Source of the DNA: Phoronis australis
Lineage: Eukaryota > Phoronida > Phoronidae
NCBI GenBank assembly: GCA_002633005.1
Contig: NMRA01000075.1
Span: 65,615 to 129,614 of the forward strand
Length of the DNA stretch: 64,000 bases
Reading direction: 5' to 3'
Shown here one piece after another: positions 32,801 through 43,037 of this stretch (its first letter is position 1; every line of letters starts with the position of its first letter). The notes below the pieces were generated by a model. That model saw nothing but the letters and a program-made list of their open reading frames with translations. It was not told the DNA's origin and ran no database searches. The position numbers and the translations under genes were made by a program.

Positions 32801-35800
32801 TTTGAGTGTCCAAATCTTACAGACTGTACTAAACTGTAGACCTTTTATCGTAGTTCTGTATGTTTCTGCATGCAGATACAAAGGTCAAAGCCTTTCTGAT
32901 TCAGTTTGTACTTGATAGGAAATAGGGCTGGGAAGACCTTTAATACCACTTCAGCAGCTTAGACCAGCAGTGCAGTACTTCATAAAGAGCTGTTGGTCCA
33001 GTATCATTTTTGTTGCTTCTACTCGGATCTAACACAGGTGTTATCTACTTACTCCTCAGGCTTTATGTTCACCATTTAAATTGGCAAACATATGGCTGGG
33101 GCGTATTCAATAAGTACAGCAGCACGATGTGAAACTGGTGAAAATTCTGGGAGCAGATCTTAACCAAAAATGGGTGCTACCCCCCCCCCCCNCCCCCCCC
33201 CCCCCCAGCCCATTTCACTTCAAAACAGACAAGGAAATATGTTATGTTGACCAGATATGAGGAATTTCCCAGTCTTGTCGAACATTACTTTTGATGGGAG
33301 ACTTCTAATCACCACTAGATAGCGCTACATGTATTATCTCAATGGAAAAACTACATTTCCTAAGCGCACGGCCACAAAAGTGATCGGTCAACATGGGTTT
33401 AATGGGATGGAATTCACCGTTTCTACATAAGCGAAGACTCCTGTGCCCACTAGTGTCTCTAATGTAGAAGGAAGGTACTGCAGATCATTTGCAGCCCAAG
33501 ACTCAACCAATCAATAACCTACAATACTAACAGAGGTTTGACCTACACTTAACAGTGGGAACAGTCAGACACTGCTAATTTTGTAGCAGTTATGTAATAA
33601 CACTGGAACCAAGAATAGCATCAATGCTTTACAAGTTACACAAATGGTACAAAAGTGCAATGCTTCTTCACAAAGTCTACAACATAGACAACTTCTTAAA
33701 TGCTTTCAGCACATATTCTCAGGTACTGTAAACATCTCCATAGAGATTTTAAACACAAAATTAGCCTTAAACCCAGGCACCTTGGACCATCCCTAAATGA
33801 ACAACATGTATAGCTAACCTCATACCTCTTGAGCTAGATCACTCTAGCATTTTAGGCAAGCGTGCGTCCTAAAGTGAAATATCCCATAGGAGGAGTCAGT
33901 AGGCAACTACCGTCAACTCAAGTTAGAATCGTAAACTGCACAGAGTAGGATTTTCGGGTGCCTGCCTTTCACACTACCCATTAGCGTGAATTTTCAATCA
34001 GTCGATCAGCGACACCCCATTACCAATGACTAGGAAAAGAACTGCCATGGGTAAGCAATATACATGTTTGGCTAGCAGCTAAGCCTGGTATTCTGGTATT
34101 CGACATCTGGTGACACAAGGCATGGCTAACCCCTGCAATTAATGTTGAGACAAACAATCAGTATATGTGTCAGCTCCAGAGCTCCTGTTCGAGACATGGG
34201 TTCAAATCAAAGTTCAGTCTAAGTAGTAGATGTACTCAAGGGAGTGAAAGAGAACTTGGATATTATAGGAAAGATCTTTTCCAGATTCTGTACATATTAT
34301 AAAATACCAAGTGACATGGATGGGTATTAGCACCTGCAAACTGTGCTTATCTCCTCTTATGAATGCACACACATGCACACAGGTAAATTTATGTGAATGC
34401 TCAATACCTGAGATTTCACATCATGGGGTGATTATATAGCCTCTACTGTAGGTCAAGACAATATCACCAGCTTCTACCTAGCATATATTTAGCTCATTTA
34501 GGACTGGATTGTAAATCTGCACGATCAATTAACATTTGATCTAGAGTGTAGGCACCTATGGTTAAGTGTTTGAATAAAAAGAAACCTTAAGTAACTATAT
34601 TTAAACTTCTCACCCAAAGCAGAGGTTTATGCCAAGTGCCCACATACCCCCACATGGTTAAAGCTATAGCAAAATACCTAACCTACATGGTTAACAGACT
34701 CAAAAACACGGTCACGGATGCATGAACACGACTGATGGACCTGCAAACACGGTCCACTGACTCCCAAACACGGGATCAGACTCACAAAAAAGATCCAATC
34801 ACCCAAATACACGGGACACGGACTCATCGGCTTCCTGGGTCAGCTGACATCTACGTTTTGATCGTGTTTAAAATGAGTCTGTTAACCGTGTAGTTTAGGT
34901 ACCTTGTATAGGACGTAAGGCCACCAAGGTGTCTGACCTCCAAACAACATAGCTCAGTGGCTTAAAGTGCCATGGAACCCTACACAGTAATTCTATTTAG
35001 CACACAACATGACAGAGGAGTGAAAATTTTTTCATAAAAATGAATTAACATTACCAGCATCTGCATGGTTTGTAGGGTGTCAATCTGGTAAAGTATTACT
35101 CAAGTCCCGTCCACACACAGCCTACGTACCCTACAAACAACTTGTACAAGTGCAATATTGTAACCATTTGCACTAACAGAGAACGGCAGCTGTGGTGCAC
35201 TTTCGACACCTTTGTCAAGAACAGTGAACACTATTAATAAAAATGACACGATGATGTGTTGATGTGTATGGGGCCTGCTGCTGATGCTCAACTAAAAGTG
35301 CCAGAAATAAAGGGCACTAACTCTTTTTTCAGCTATGTAGCAAACAATTTCAGACATGTGAAATCATAAATTGTCAAATTTTTTAACAGGGATGTTCAGA
35401 AAATTTTAGTCAGTGGTTAGCTTACTTTGTAGCATTCAGCTGTCATAATTCTAAAATTTCTTTAACTTGCAGCAAAGACTTTGAAAACTAGAAAAATGAC
35501 AGTTCGAACAAATATTTGTAGAGCTCTGCATTTATACCAGCTAACATGGAACAGCTGATCGGGTGCAAGTATGTGTGCAAACACCACTGACATGGAGCAA
35601 GTTGACACAGCGGTGGCTAATTTTGACACGGGTTGGAGAGGTAGAAAAAGATCTACTCATTGCGTTGCTCCAGTGTCAAATACTAGAACATTTCTAAACA
35701 CAAACTGGAGCAAAGCAGAATGGGTCATCTCTGTCACACTTGCACAATATAATATACAGGAGACACACTGGCATTCCAGGTGATTTGGATGTTCGTTTGC

Positions 35801-38800
35801 TATTGTTTAGATCATCATGCAAAGACTGTCATGGTAAACCAGTTTGCAATCTAATGTTGTATACTTGCGATTAAAATGGAGCAACTCGCCCTGTGACAAT
35901 TCGATGAATTTGCGCCACGACAACTAGCGCCTTGACAATTTTTACTCATGTAAAAATGGCGTTTGTGAGAAATAAGTGAAAAATTTCCATAAGTTTAGTC
36001 ACAGTTATCATTACTCATTCAAAAAGAAAATTTGTATACCAGTGTATAAAAGCAAAATTGTAATTTTTCCATTTTCAAAGGCTGATAAACCTTAATTGCA
36101 AATAATGGGAACTTTATCAAACAACATTTTACACACTACAAAGCTTATGAAGGGAAATTTACTGGTATTTACTACAACTTCTGTCGAGAAATTAAACAAC
36201 AACACATGTTAATTCCCCACCACACTGTGTGCTCAATATAGGATGACCCACAACAACAGCACAACACATGAACACTGTATACTAAAAATATAGTGGAATG
36301 ACCTCTGCTGACCCCACTGGTTAGAATTGGTTTGCATTGAAAATAACACCGGTGTGAACCCAGATATCGACTCGATAGATAAATTCCCCACAAGCACCAT
36401 CAGGTTTCATGGCGTAAGCAATAGACCTTATGAATATTGAAACACTCGGTAAGAGGTTTAAGAAAGCATACCACGTTGATGGGATTACAGTGAAATACAG
36501 ACTAAGTGCAGTCCACACTGGGAGTTCTTAGAACTTTACTAGTATCCTAAAACAAATCACTCCAGTCCTAGAACTACCTTGGTTGTCACTGCAACCATGG
36601 GAGCTATTTGTGCTGGGGTAACTTAACACACCTGTGACTATTTAGCCCCACCTTATTGAGGAAGGGTAACATGTTCTATGGTAACGTGCCCTCTCGCAAC
36701 TTGTAGTTTAGACACAAAATGGTTCATTTGCTCAGTTATGAACTTAATTGTGCCTTATTATTTTGCGCCATAATGGCCACACGGCGTAGGGTGTGTGGTG
36801 TGGACGATCGCCTGACCGAGGACAAGTTTCTCCAGGGCAAGCTGCACCATTGTTCTAGGGTAACTAGTAGTGTGGACATGACTTAAGTCCCATCCACATA
36901 ACGAGTTACCCGTGAGGTAGCAAGTTATTTCTGAAACGAGTTGTCTTTAAGCTTAGCAGTAGTGTGGATGTTACTTGTGGTAACTTACACCCCCTCCCCC
37001 CCACCAAGGCAGAGTAGAGCAAATTGTTCCAAGGTAACTTACACCCCCTCCCGCCACCAAGGCAGAGTAGAGCAAATTGTTCCAGGGTATTTGGACAGTT
37101 TCATCATGTAGCTTTTAAGCATTTAAATCAATGTTTTGTAGTAATTCATATACCGCAAATCCACCACACCTCATTCACTTACTACAGTTGTACAGAATTT
37201 GTTAAATGCATGACACTTTTCATTGTTCACAGTCTTTATTCCGTNTAACTGACCTAGCGACATAATTAAAAGACACACGATATTTCGAAACATACTTGTT
37301 TCATTCTCAAGTGAAGATAAAATGACGCAGTAATGCCACCACAGAGTATAAGCTGACGACACACACAGTGAGACACGGCGGGTGTGAAATACTGCAAAGA
37401 ATGACTAAAGAATTGGGGTAACAGGAAGGTCACGCAAACAAGTGTAATGTGCGGCGCGACCCCGTTTGCTGCTCATTCAAAATAGGCTTCTCAAAAGCAA
37501 TTAAAAGGGACTCAAACGCAGCACATCAATTCGCTACGTGGAGCAAGATGTGCTGCGTTTGAAAGTATGTTTCGAAATATCGTGTGTCTTTTAATTATGT
37601 CGCTAGGTCAGTTACTGTATCTATGTTCAGTTGAGAGTAGAGTTTTGTTCCGAAAGTATGAACGCAACGGAATAAAGACTGTGAACAATGAAAAGTGTCG
37701 TGCATTTAACAAATTCTGTATAACCGAAAACTTGCTCCCAATGTAAAGTCAGTTCAAGTTACTACAGTTGTGTATACAGACTAGTGCCTTCATGTCCAAC
37801 AATATTATTCTCTTCTTAATACACAAATATTTTTGCTCCACACTACTAGTGCATGAACTTTTTCTACTGGCATTCTACAACCCCAAGTAGAGGCAACTTA
37901 GAAGGCTTGACAGGAAAATTGCAAAATACACCATCGTTTTGCACATGCGCACATAGATAACTTCTGTCTTATCGCAAGCTGCAACACCTAAGCGTACTAC
38001 ATTCTCAGCCACTCACACATTGGCACATGTCGGATATAGTGGTCCTTGATTCATAGAACCAGGTTTTCTATGCTGATTAGTGGGCCTGGCCTCAATGCTT
38101 ACCTCGTTCTTAAATCAGGGACTGCTATATCCGACCAGGGCACTGGTCGGATATAGCGCACACATATTTAGGGAACCCATTTAACCCACTGATTAACATG
38201 TCCTTTATTCAGTGATTGCCTTGTTCTGCCTCTGACCACTGCCCCCACTCAAGCTGTCAACAATATAACGGAGTGCCATTGACAATGACAGCTAATGCAA
38301 GTGAAATAATGAACTGCATGGAAGATTTTCGGTAATAGTCAGATGGGTGGGTCCTTGATTTGAAATTGATTACGAGAACCAATTGTCGCCACATGGGAGT
38401 TACTGGTTATCAAATTAGGGACCCATGTATCTGACTATTTCCAATTTTTCTGTAAACGGGTCTTACAAAGACATGGGTCTTGGTAAAAGTGAATTTAACG
38501 GGTGCTCTCTTCAAAACGGCTACCGGGAACCAGTTTCACTGAATAACGGACATTGCCGGTATTCAGTGAAAAGTGATTTCTGGGGGCTATTTTGAAGAGG
38601 GACCCGTTTACTCCACTTTTACCTGGTGCATTCTCCAAAAGAGGCTCCGGCTTTAGGACCAGGCAATTAACCTACAAATGGGTGGACTTAGCCAGGTGGC
38701 CATTATTCAGGTTCTCCAAAACATAATCATCCCTCTGTCTGAACTGGGGCAAAAAGCTGGCTCACAACCTGTCTGGTAAGTATACAGGAAACCCGTCGCC

Positions 38801-38952
38801 CCTTGCTTGGCTGGATTTAGTTTTCTCTTTGACCGATTCGATTTCGTAGCTGAATATTCGTGTATTGACGAGCTCATGATGAGAAGGCGAAGCCTAGCGT
38901 ACTTACCTTGAGCGCCGTAGAACACGCAAAGTAGAAAAAAGTGTAGCTTCAT
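23671..38952 (-). CDS. BSG: Basigin-like (CD147/neuroplastin family) three-Ig membrane glycoprotein
   Basis: Nine minus-strand exons join in phase: 38952-38907, 31736-31532, 30922-30804, 28759-28636, 28069-27975, 27572-27486, 26200-26048, 24443-24312, 23813-23671, giving 367 residues. Order: signal peptide (MKLHFFLLCVFYGAQ), Ig domain 1 (Cys45-Cys105), Ig domain 2 (Cys142-Cys207), Ig domain 3 (Cys250-Cys302), one membrane span, short charged tail. The membrane segment ALWPFLGICAEVAIL with a buried Glu (335) and the following FFFEKRRARK is the hallmark of the basigin/neuroplastin family. Family members escort monocarboxylate transporters to the plasma membrane and take part in adhesion. The three-Ig form matches the long vertebrate isoform rather than the common two-Ig form. 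Several NxS/NxT sites are visible (for example NVT, NNT, NYT and NVS in domain 2). Assignment to basigin rather than neuroplastin needs a tree, and the single invertebrate gene may be co-orthologous to both. Confidence 0.88.
24312..24443 (-). CDS. BSG: Basigin-like exon 8: second half of Ig domain 3
   Basis: Contains STLIFKPLEEVDQGEYTCHV (Cys302), SNHLGSGEAT and the closing IILRVK. The donor is GTACGT, phase 1. Confidence 0.88.
25922..25998. repeat. Short foldback element, copy 1
   Basis: Arms TCCCGGATTTTGAG and CTCAAAATCTGGGA pair; the loop region contains TGTTATTCAGTG. Shares its core with the elements at 38,480, 48,710 and 55,397. It lies in basigin intron 7. Confidence 0.7.
26048..26200 (-). 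CDS. BSG: Basigin-like exon 7: first half of Ig domain 3
   Basis: Contains KGIQGDPKTLKCSAFGYPLP (Cys250) followed by QIAWTANG (Trp), an I-set/C2 pattern. The acceptor is CTTAAG and the donor GTAAGT, phase 1. Confidence 0.88.
26755..26880. repeat. Short tandem repeat, ACACCAACACGTAATATC unit
   Basis: Three adjacent copies of CACACCAACACGTAATAT-like units near 26,805-26,865, plus a wider duplication of CCAACACGTAATCTCAGCA and GTTAAACAGCACTACAAAA starting about 26,690. Intronic. Confidence 0.75.
27486..27572 (-). CDS. BSG: Basigin-like exon 6: end of Ig domain 2
   Basis: Encodes KKYDHVGEYLCEIVPDAGA (Cys207) and the G strand INYSVNIN. The acceptor is GTTTACAG and the donor GTAAGT, phase 1. Confidence 0.85.
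27975..28069 (-). CDS. BSG: Basigin-like exon 5: middle of Ig domain 2
   Basis: Completes KR, then MGDNYTKVKEGEKIVIS and LNVSGIDH. The acceptor is TTTTCAG and the donor GTAAGTG, phase 1. This third exon within one Ig domain is unusual compared with domains 1 and 3, which have two each. Confidence 0.82.
28636..28759 (-). CDS. BSG: Basigin-like exon 4: first part of Ig domain 2
   Basis: Encodes VIREDAVVNENVTQAEIRC (Cys142), an Asn-rich loop with NNTNYSN and RIKWF (Trp). The donor GTAGGT splits a Lys codon in phase 2. Confidence 0.82.
28920..29499 (-). pseudogene. Degraded unidentified ORF, possibly transposon-derived
   Basis: An ATG at 29,497-29,499 opens MSSAPGKRRTAKDYFENREI. A frameshift is then needed to continue as DVDSDADTTDNPVPDGGD and NEFPCYDRWTEFLPTTSD. 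Further frame changes and stops follow toward 28,920. The basic start and acidic linker resemble the N-terminal regions of transposase-derived proteins, but no catalytic motif is readable. It lies within the basigin exon 3-4 intron in the same orientation. Confidence 0.3.
30804..30922 (-). CDS. BSG: Basigin-like exon 3: end of Ig domain 1
   Basis: Contains DLSISSVNFGDAGTYKCME, the classic DxGxYxC motif (Cys105), and the G strand SELTLYVY. The donor is GTGAGT, phase 1. Confidence 0.85.
31532..31736 (-). CDS. BSG: Basigin-like exon 2: most of Ig domain 1
   Basis: The acceptor GTTGCAG is followed by the mature N-terminus, YIEEGEDIHIRCSNP (Cys45) and GVWLGDKRLQV (C-strand Trp). The donor is GTACGC, phase 2. 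Confidence 0.85.
31809..31945. repeat. Tandem duplication, about 80 bp unit, two copies
   Basis: GGCTATAGCC, then CACCCATTTTTTTCAGTGCTGCGCC, CCCATG recurs about 80 bases later as GGCTATAGCC, CTCACTTTTTTCAGTGCTGCGCC, CCCATG (written here in pieces). It lies in basigin intron 1, about 70 bases upstream of exon 2 in transcript terms. Confidence 0.75.
36979..37090. repeat. Two-copy tandem repeat, about 55 bp unit
   Basis: The unit GGTAACTTACACCCCCTCCC, CCACCAAGGCAGAGTAGAGC, AAATTGTTCCA occurs twice in direct succession, the copies differing by two or three bases. Confidence 0.9.
37191..37720. repeat. Inverted repeat (foldback) of about 530 bp, with N at 37,245
   Basis: The left arm 37,191-37,297 (TACAGAATTTGTTAAATGCA onward) is almost perfectly inverted at 37,563-37,720. 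The right arm has about 52 extra bases exactly where the left arm shows the single N. Inside, CAAACGCAGCACATC (37,513) and GATGTGCTGCGTTTG (37,547) form a second perfect inverted pair with a 19-base loop. Confidence 0.9.
38031..38133. repeat. Hairpin element H1
   Basis: The arm CGGATATAGTGGTCCTTGAT (38,031) pairs with the inverse of ATCAGGGACTGCTATATCCG (38,114-38,133); pairing continues inward to ACCAGGT/ACCTCGT. Several arm differences would be G:U pairs in a plus-strand RNA. It lies in basigin intron 1, 0.8 kb from exon 1. Confidence 0.75.
38331..38442. repeat. Hairpin element H2
   Basis: Left arm AATAGTCAGATGGGTGGGTC, CTTGATTTGA and right arm TCAAATTAGGGACCC, ATGTATCTGACTATT pair over about 32 bases. 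The GGGTCCxxxATTT core is shared with H1. Confidence 0.8.
38480..38625. repeat. Hairpin element H3 (about 70-bp arms)
   Basis: GGTAAAAGTG, AACGGGT, CTCTTCAAAA and TTTCACTGAATAACGG on the left answer CCGGTATTCAGTGAAA, TTTTGAAGAG, ACCCGTT and CACTTTTACC on the right, with about ten unpaired bases at the tip (near 38,550-38,560). The tip holds the TTCACTGAATAACGG core common to the other copies of the family. Confidence 0.8.
38907..38952 (-). CDS. BSG: Basigin-like exon 1: signal peptide
   Basis: Encodes MKLHFFLLCVFYGAQ and ends in phase 1 at GTAAGT. An in-frame ATG lies 57 bases upstream (39,009), but the inner ATG gives a proper hydrophobic leader and I prefer it. A 7.2 kb intron follows. Confidence 0.8.
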
Positions 38953-39786
38953 GTTTTTAAACTGTCCTAAATTCACTATCCTGAAGTTTTGGGCGAGAGG
39001 TATCGCCAAAGTTTGCTAATAATCTCGCCACAAACAGCTGATCAAGGGTCAACTTCAGTAAAATGGCCGTCACGTGAGTTTGCGCATGAGCAAAGAATGG
39101 CTTAATGTTCTGACATAAACAACGTACTGTGAGTCACCTAGCTCACTCCATGCACTCAGCTTGTTATGTCGTCATAAACTAACAAAGGCCACTGAGTGAA
39201 ACAAATACGAAATATTGTAGGCCTATATCTAGCGGTTATTGGAATAGAGAACGGATTGATTGCTTTGCGCCAAATTAGTAACTATAATGGCTGCCTAAAA
39301 ACAAAAACTCAAAATATTTCTTACGAGATTCACCGGCGTACTGTGTGTTCAATTTCAAGAGTGGCCAATGAAAACCCTGGTTTTGGTCCTAACTCAAGTT
39401 ATGCCTCAAGTTGTGCTATTTGAGTCTCATTACTGAGTCAGTTTTTGGTTATGATAGAAGTGGAAAATGAACTCTACGTTTAATTCTCAATATCAATGAA
39501 AATAAGTAGGGATATTTTGAACGCCCCCTCAGCACTAAGCCCGCCGGATCCCGTTTAACTGAGTGACGTTAAAGGATCGACTTGATGGGGTAGAAAATGT
39601 CAAAGAAGAACAAAAAAAATATTTCATGAGTGAGTAAAGAACGAAATGATAAATAACGTAGAAAATAAATGCGAAAATAAAACTGGGGCGATCCAGATCC
39701 TCTACAGGATACAGGCTTGTGTCACGGTCAGAGTCGAAAAGTAGAACGTAAATCGAAGTCTAACTTTTATCAACTGCAAGCTAGGA

Positions 39787-39940
39787 CTAATAAATTATCC
39801 ACCTAAGCCTCATTATGTACTCGAGCATAGGATAATAGACACGTATCTTGAGTTCGCAAAAAAGTTGAGTAGAAAATGCCAGACATATAGAGTTCCATTT
39901 CGAGTCAGGTACTAACTTGAAAAGATTAGAGACCCGGCGG
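39787..39940. repeat. Dispersed repeat, copy 2
   Basis: Same-orientation copy of the block at 7,925-8,070, with about 15-20% divergence and small indels judged by eye. It has no coding content. Confidence 0.75.
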
Positions 39941-40244
39941 GCCAAGTTCGCGATGGCCCTGAACTATACTTATGTACATGTATAGCTTCTGAGTCTGCTA
40001 AGATCGGGCGGCCACTGATGCAAATCGACTTTCGCCAGTTTTAGTTTTTAAAACAAATAAGGCGCCAGTGGAAGGCACATCTTTAGTATTGCCGTTCGTC
40101 AACAAGAATAATGTGCGTTGTCGTGAAACATTTGCTTCAACTCAAATTAGTTTCCAATAATCGCTTCCCTGAGTCAGTCTTAATTATCCAGCTAGGCACG
40201 AAAACATAAAAAAAACAGCCAGATGTGATGGTTTTTTGGACCAA

Positions 40245-40255
40245 TTTATTTTATT
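40245..40255 (-). terminator. Overlapping poly(A) signals after the small ORF
   Basis: On the minus strand AATAAAATAAA provides two overlapping AATAAA hexamers 55-65 bases after the ORF stop at 40,310. Confidence 0.4.
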
Positions 40256-40309
40256 AAAAATAGAACATCCTGCAGACATCAATTTTTTCATGAAAATAAA
40301 ACAAAATTG

Positions 40310-40510
40310 TTAATAAAAGTCACGGACATCCTGCATGTCAGTCCTTATTGGTGTCAAGTTCGACATCCCGAGAGCCGCACCATCAAATGGAAACCGCAAA
40401 TGATACCGGAGCTCCTGAGAGCTTATAAGCCACCACTGACGGGTATTGTACGCCGGCGTTATAAACTTTTTCCTGTAATCCTTTATTTGCTTTTCATGGT
40501 GCGAGAACAT
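40310..40510 (-). CDS. Unidentified small ORF or terminal exon (66 codons)
   Basis: Encodes MFSHHEKQIKDYRKKFITPA, then YNTRQWWLISSQELRYHL, FPFDGAALGMSNLTPIR and ends MQDVRDFY with TAA. The composition (a WW pair, mixed charges, conserved-looking Pro/Tyr spacing) is protein-like rather than random. Overlapping AATAAA signals lie about 55-65 bases downstream on the same strand (40,245-40,255). I do not recognise it. It could be a short gene or the last exon of a gene whose upstream exons lie between 40,511 and 43,900. The nearest upstream in-frame codon is a stop, so an upstream part would have to be joined by splicing. Confidence 0.4.
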   Translation of the reverse strand: MFSHHEKQIKDYRKKFITPAYNTRQWWLISSQELRYHLRFPFDGAALGMSNLTPIRTDMQDVRDFY

Positions 40511-43031
40511 ACCACTTCACTAAGTTCTCAGCTCAGACAGCATAGACGTGATACTCAATGATGTCTGCAATTATGCTGGGAGCAGGTCCTCGTGTTCTGC
40601 ATGTCCGACTGCGTTTTTGCACACATTTTTTTGGCTCGAGAGTTCGTACACGGGTATCTTTGAACTTGTTCGTTGTAAAGCGCAAAACTGAATTAGATTG
40701 GCCCCTGGATATTGTTACGGCCAGCAAGCCTGGCTGGTTCTACAGCCCCTCCCCATCCGGCAGACAAACTTTTGCTATGCGAGTTGTTCGGAAGCAGGTT
40801 ACAAACTTCGTTAGAGATACTGAGTATGTTTTTGTACAATATTATTTAATTTTCGAAGACGTTATGCCCGCGGCCCCTTCGCAACTCATTCACTGTAGGC
40901 CCGTGTAAAGTGTGTCCTGTCTGTGTTCTGTAGTTGGGTACATGTATGTCTGTTACATCGTTCTGCTTTTATTTGTACTTGTATTGTTACGTGAGCCTAC
41001 TACCACTACTGCCATGGGTAATTAATAGTATTTCTATCACGACGACTGCTTTGTGCCCTTACAAAGCGGACATCTACAGCTCTACATCCGCCGGGTTGCG
41101 ATGAAATTTAGTTTGTTCTCACGGACGACAAGTGATGTCTGGTGTGCAAAGAATTGGCAGTGAATTATTCCTTAAGACCCTCGGCGCATAAATAACGTGA
41201 CAAGCCAACGCCATAGCCAAGCAACAACGCAATGTCAATTCTTTTGACGCCTTGAAAATATGATCACGAATTTGACTAAGGATTAACTTGAGACTATTTT
41301 CATGACCGAAAGTGGTATGGATCAAATGTTGGTTTTTGTGACAAGGAAAGTGCGTTTCACGAGATGTAGCCACTTTAATTTAGGACGAGTAGTTAGTTCA
41401 ATTACTTCAATTATGTACACATATTTTTAGCCTATGTTCCTAAAATGTGGACCAGTTGCTGTTGACCCACAATCACCAAAACATTCACGATGATATTCTC
41501 TGGCCCTCGCCAAGTGCTTGGTTCCCCAAGAAGCGAGTATCGGTCCGTCGTGGCTTTCACAGCGCTGGACTCACTTCGCCCCGTCCTCAGTCCCCACAAA
41601 TGCTTTCTACCATAAAGAGAATGAATGTTACTGATCTAAACTAATGATACGATTGACTTGAAAAGTGAATTTCAACAATTTGGCTACAACATAAAACAAA
41701 ACTTCGAAGTGAAATTTTCAAATGCCATCTACAGAAGTATGAACAAAGTGAAATTTGACATTTATTAGAAACGTTGCCGATATAACTGCAAATTCATACA
41801 TAGGTGTCCCTAAAACTCCATGACGGATCACATCTTCATCCTAAAAACTCTCACACACTCACTTTCCGTTGTCAGACACCAAATTGTCCCAAACAACTAG
41901 ACAGCAATTCTTTCAATATCAGGAAATAGTACGAAACAAATGTGTACCAAATCTGGCTTCTACGAATTCTTATGGATCAAATCTGAATAACTGGTTTCAG
42001 GAAATCACAGTCCCAGTATTAACATTAATTTCTGAATCTCTATTCAGTATATTTCTGTGAACAACCCTACATCTCTCAAAAACACAAAGTCAACACCAAA
42101 TGCAACCGGAAGTGATAAGCCACTGTCGGATTCGTTGCATAATTGGAGTTCATTAAACATGCTTTCCAAATGTTATTGCAAGGAATGATCACAAAAAGAA
42201 AGATTACAATGAGAGACATCTGGTGCCAATCGGTGACACTGCCTAGACCAAAGTATCTAAGTAACCGGTGGATGAGCTCTGCAGATGCTTCTGATTGGTC
42301 AATCTACAGATTTAGTCTTGACGTGTTCGTGTTTGAAATGGTTGGGTGGGAAATGCAACGGAGTTAGTCAGGAAACAAACCAAGGGTTAGATTTGAAGCC
42401 ATACCGATCACCCTTTTGGAAGTCCGGAAATCTGGAACATTTTGAAATGGCGTAACAAGCCAAAATTATGGTCAATGAGACATTCACTCCATCGAAAGTA
42501 AAATAAAGGAAGGCTCGCAGTGCTAACTTGCCATGCTTGAGACCTTGAATTGTTTTGTCCAACAAATGCAAAACCAAAATTAACACTTGCTACTGAAACC
42601 CATACACATTCCAAAATAGTTCATTATCTGACCATCCTGGCATGTTCAGCAGAACTTTCAAAATTACTACATTTCAAAAAGGTTGGCCTCATTTCTCTGC
42701 GAAGTCACTGATAAAATATTTTGTTTCCGCTCTTCCCACCTTCGCTCTTCATACAAGTAGGTCCCTAGGAAATACATACTTCCACTTGGTTGCAATGCAG
42801 TCACATTTTCGAAAAAATATTCTTTTATCACTGAAAATCTTTTCTCAAATTTCCAATGAAATGTTTTACTTCTTGCACATAATATATGGTAGCTTAGGAG
42901 CAGGGAAACAAACTCAAGCCTAATACTTCACACATCCAGTTATACAAAACTGATGGGATAAGGCAAAATTTAAAATTAAGTTTCTCTTCCGTAACGCTGA
43001 TGACCGCAAAACATCAGAGCGACTTGAACAT

Positions 43032-43037
43032 TTTATT
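43032..43037 (-). terminator. Possible ARIH1 poly(A) signal
   Basis: First AATAAA (TTTATT on the plus strand) downstream of the ARIH1 stop, about 920 bases away. Placement is by proximity only. Confidence 0.25.

Larger units (their letters stand above)
31945..38030. other. Basigin intron 1, mostly featureless
   Basis: AT-rich intron sequence. Contains a poly-C run with an N at 33,192, a two-copy 55-bp tandem repeat (36,979-37,090) and the inverted repeat at 37,191-37,720. No exon was found between exons 1 and 2. Confidence 0.6.

Noticed and set aside
33181-33206. Poly-C run with an N as a G-quadruplex or regulatory element
   Set aside because: A homopolymer with an ambiguous base is most likely a sequencing or assembly limit; length and sequence are unreliable.
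41447-41644. Plus-strand ORF reading SAWFPKKRVSVRRGF
   Set aside because: It looks somewhat protein-like but has no ATG (GTG start only), an in-frame stop just upstream and no good acceptor. Not strong enough to annotate.
42368-42414. Minus-strand segment reading KGDRYGFKSNPWF as a possible exon
   Set aside because: Short, with no consistent acceptor and donor pair in phase with the ORF at 40,310.
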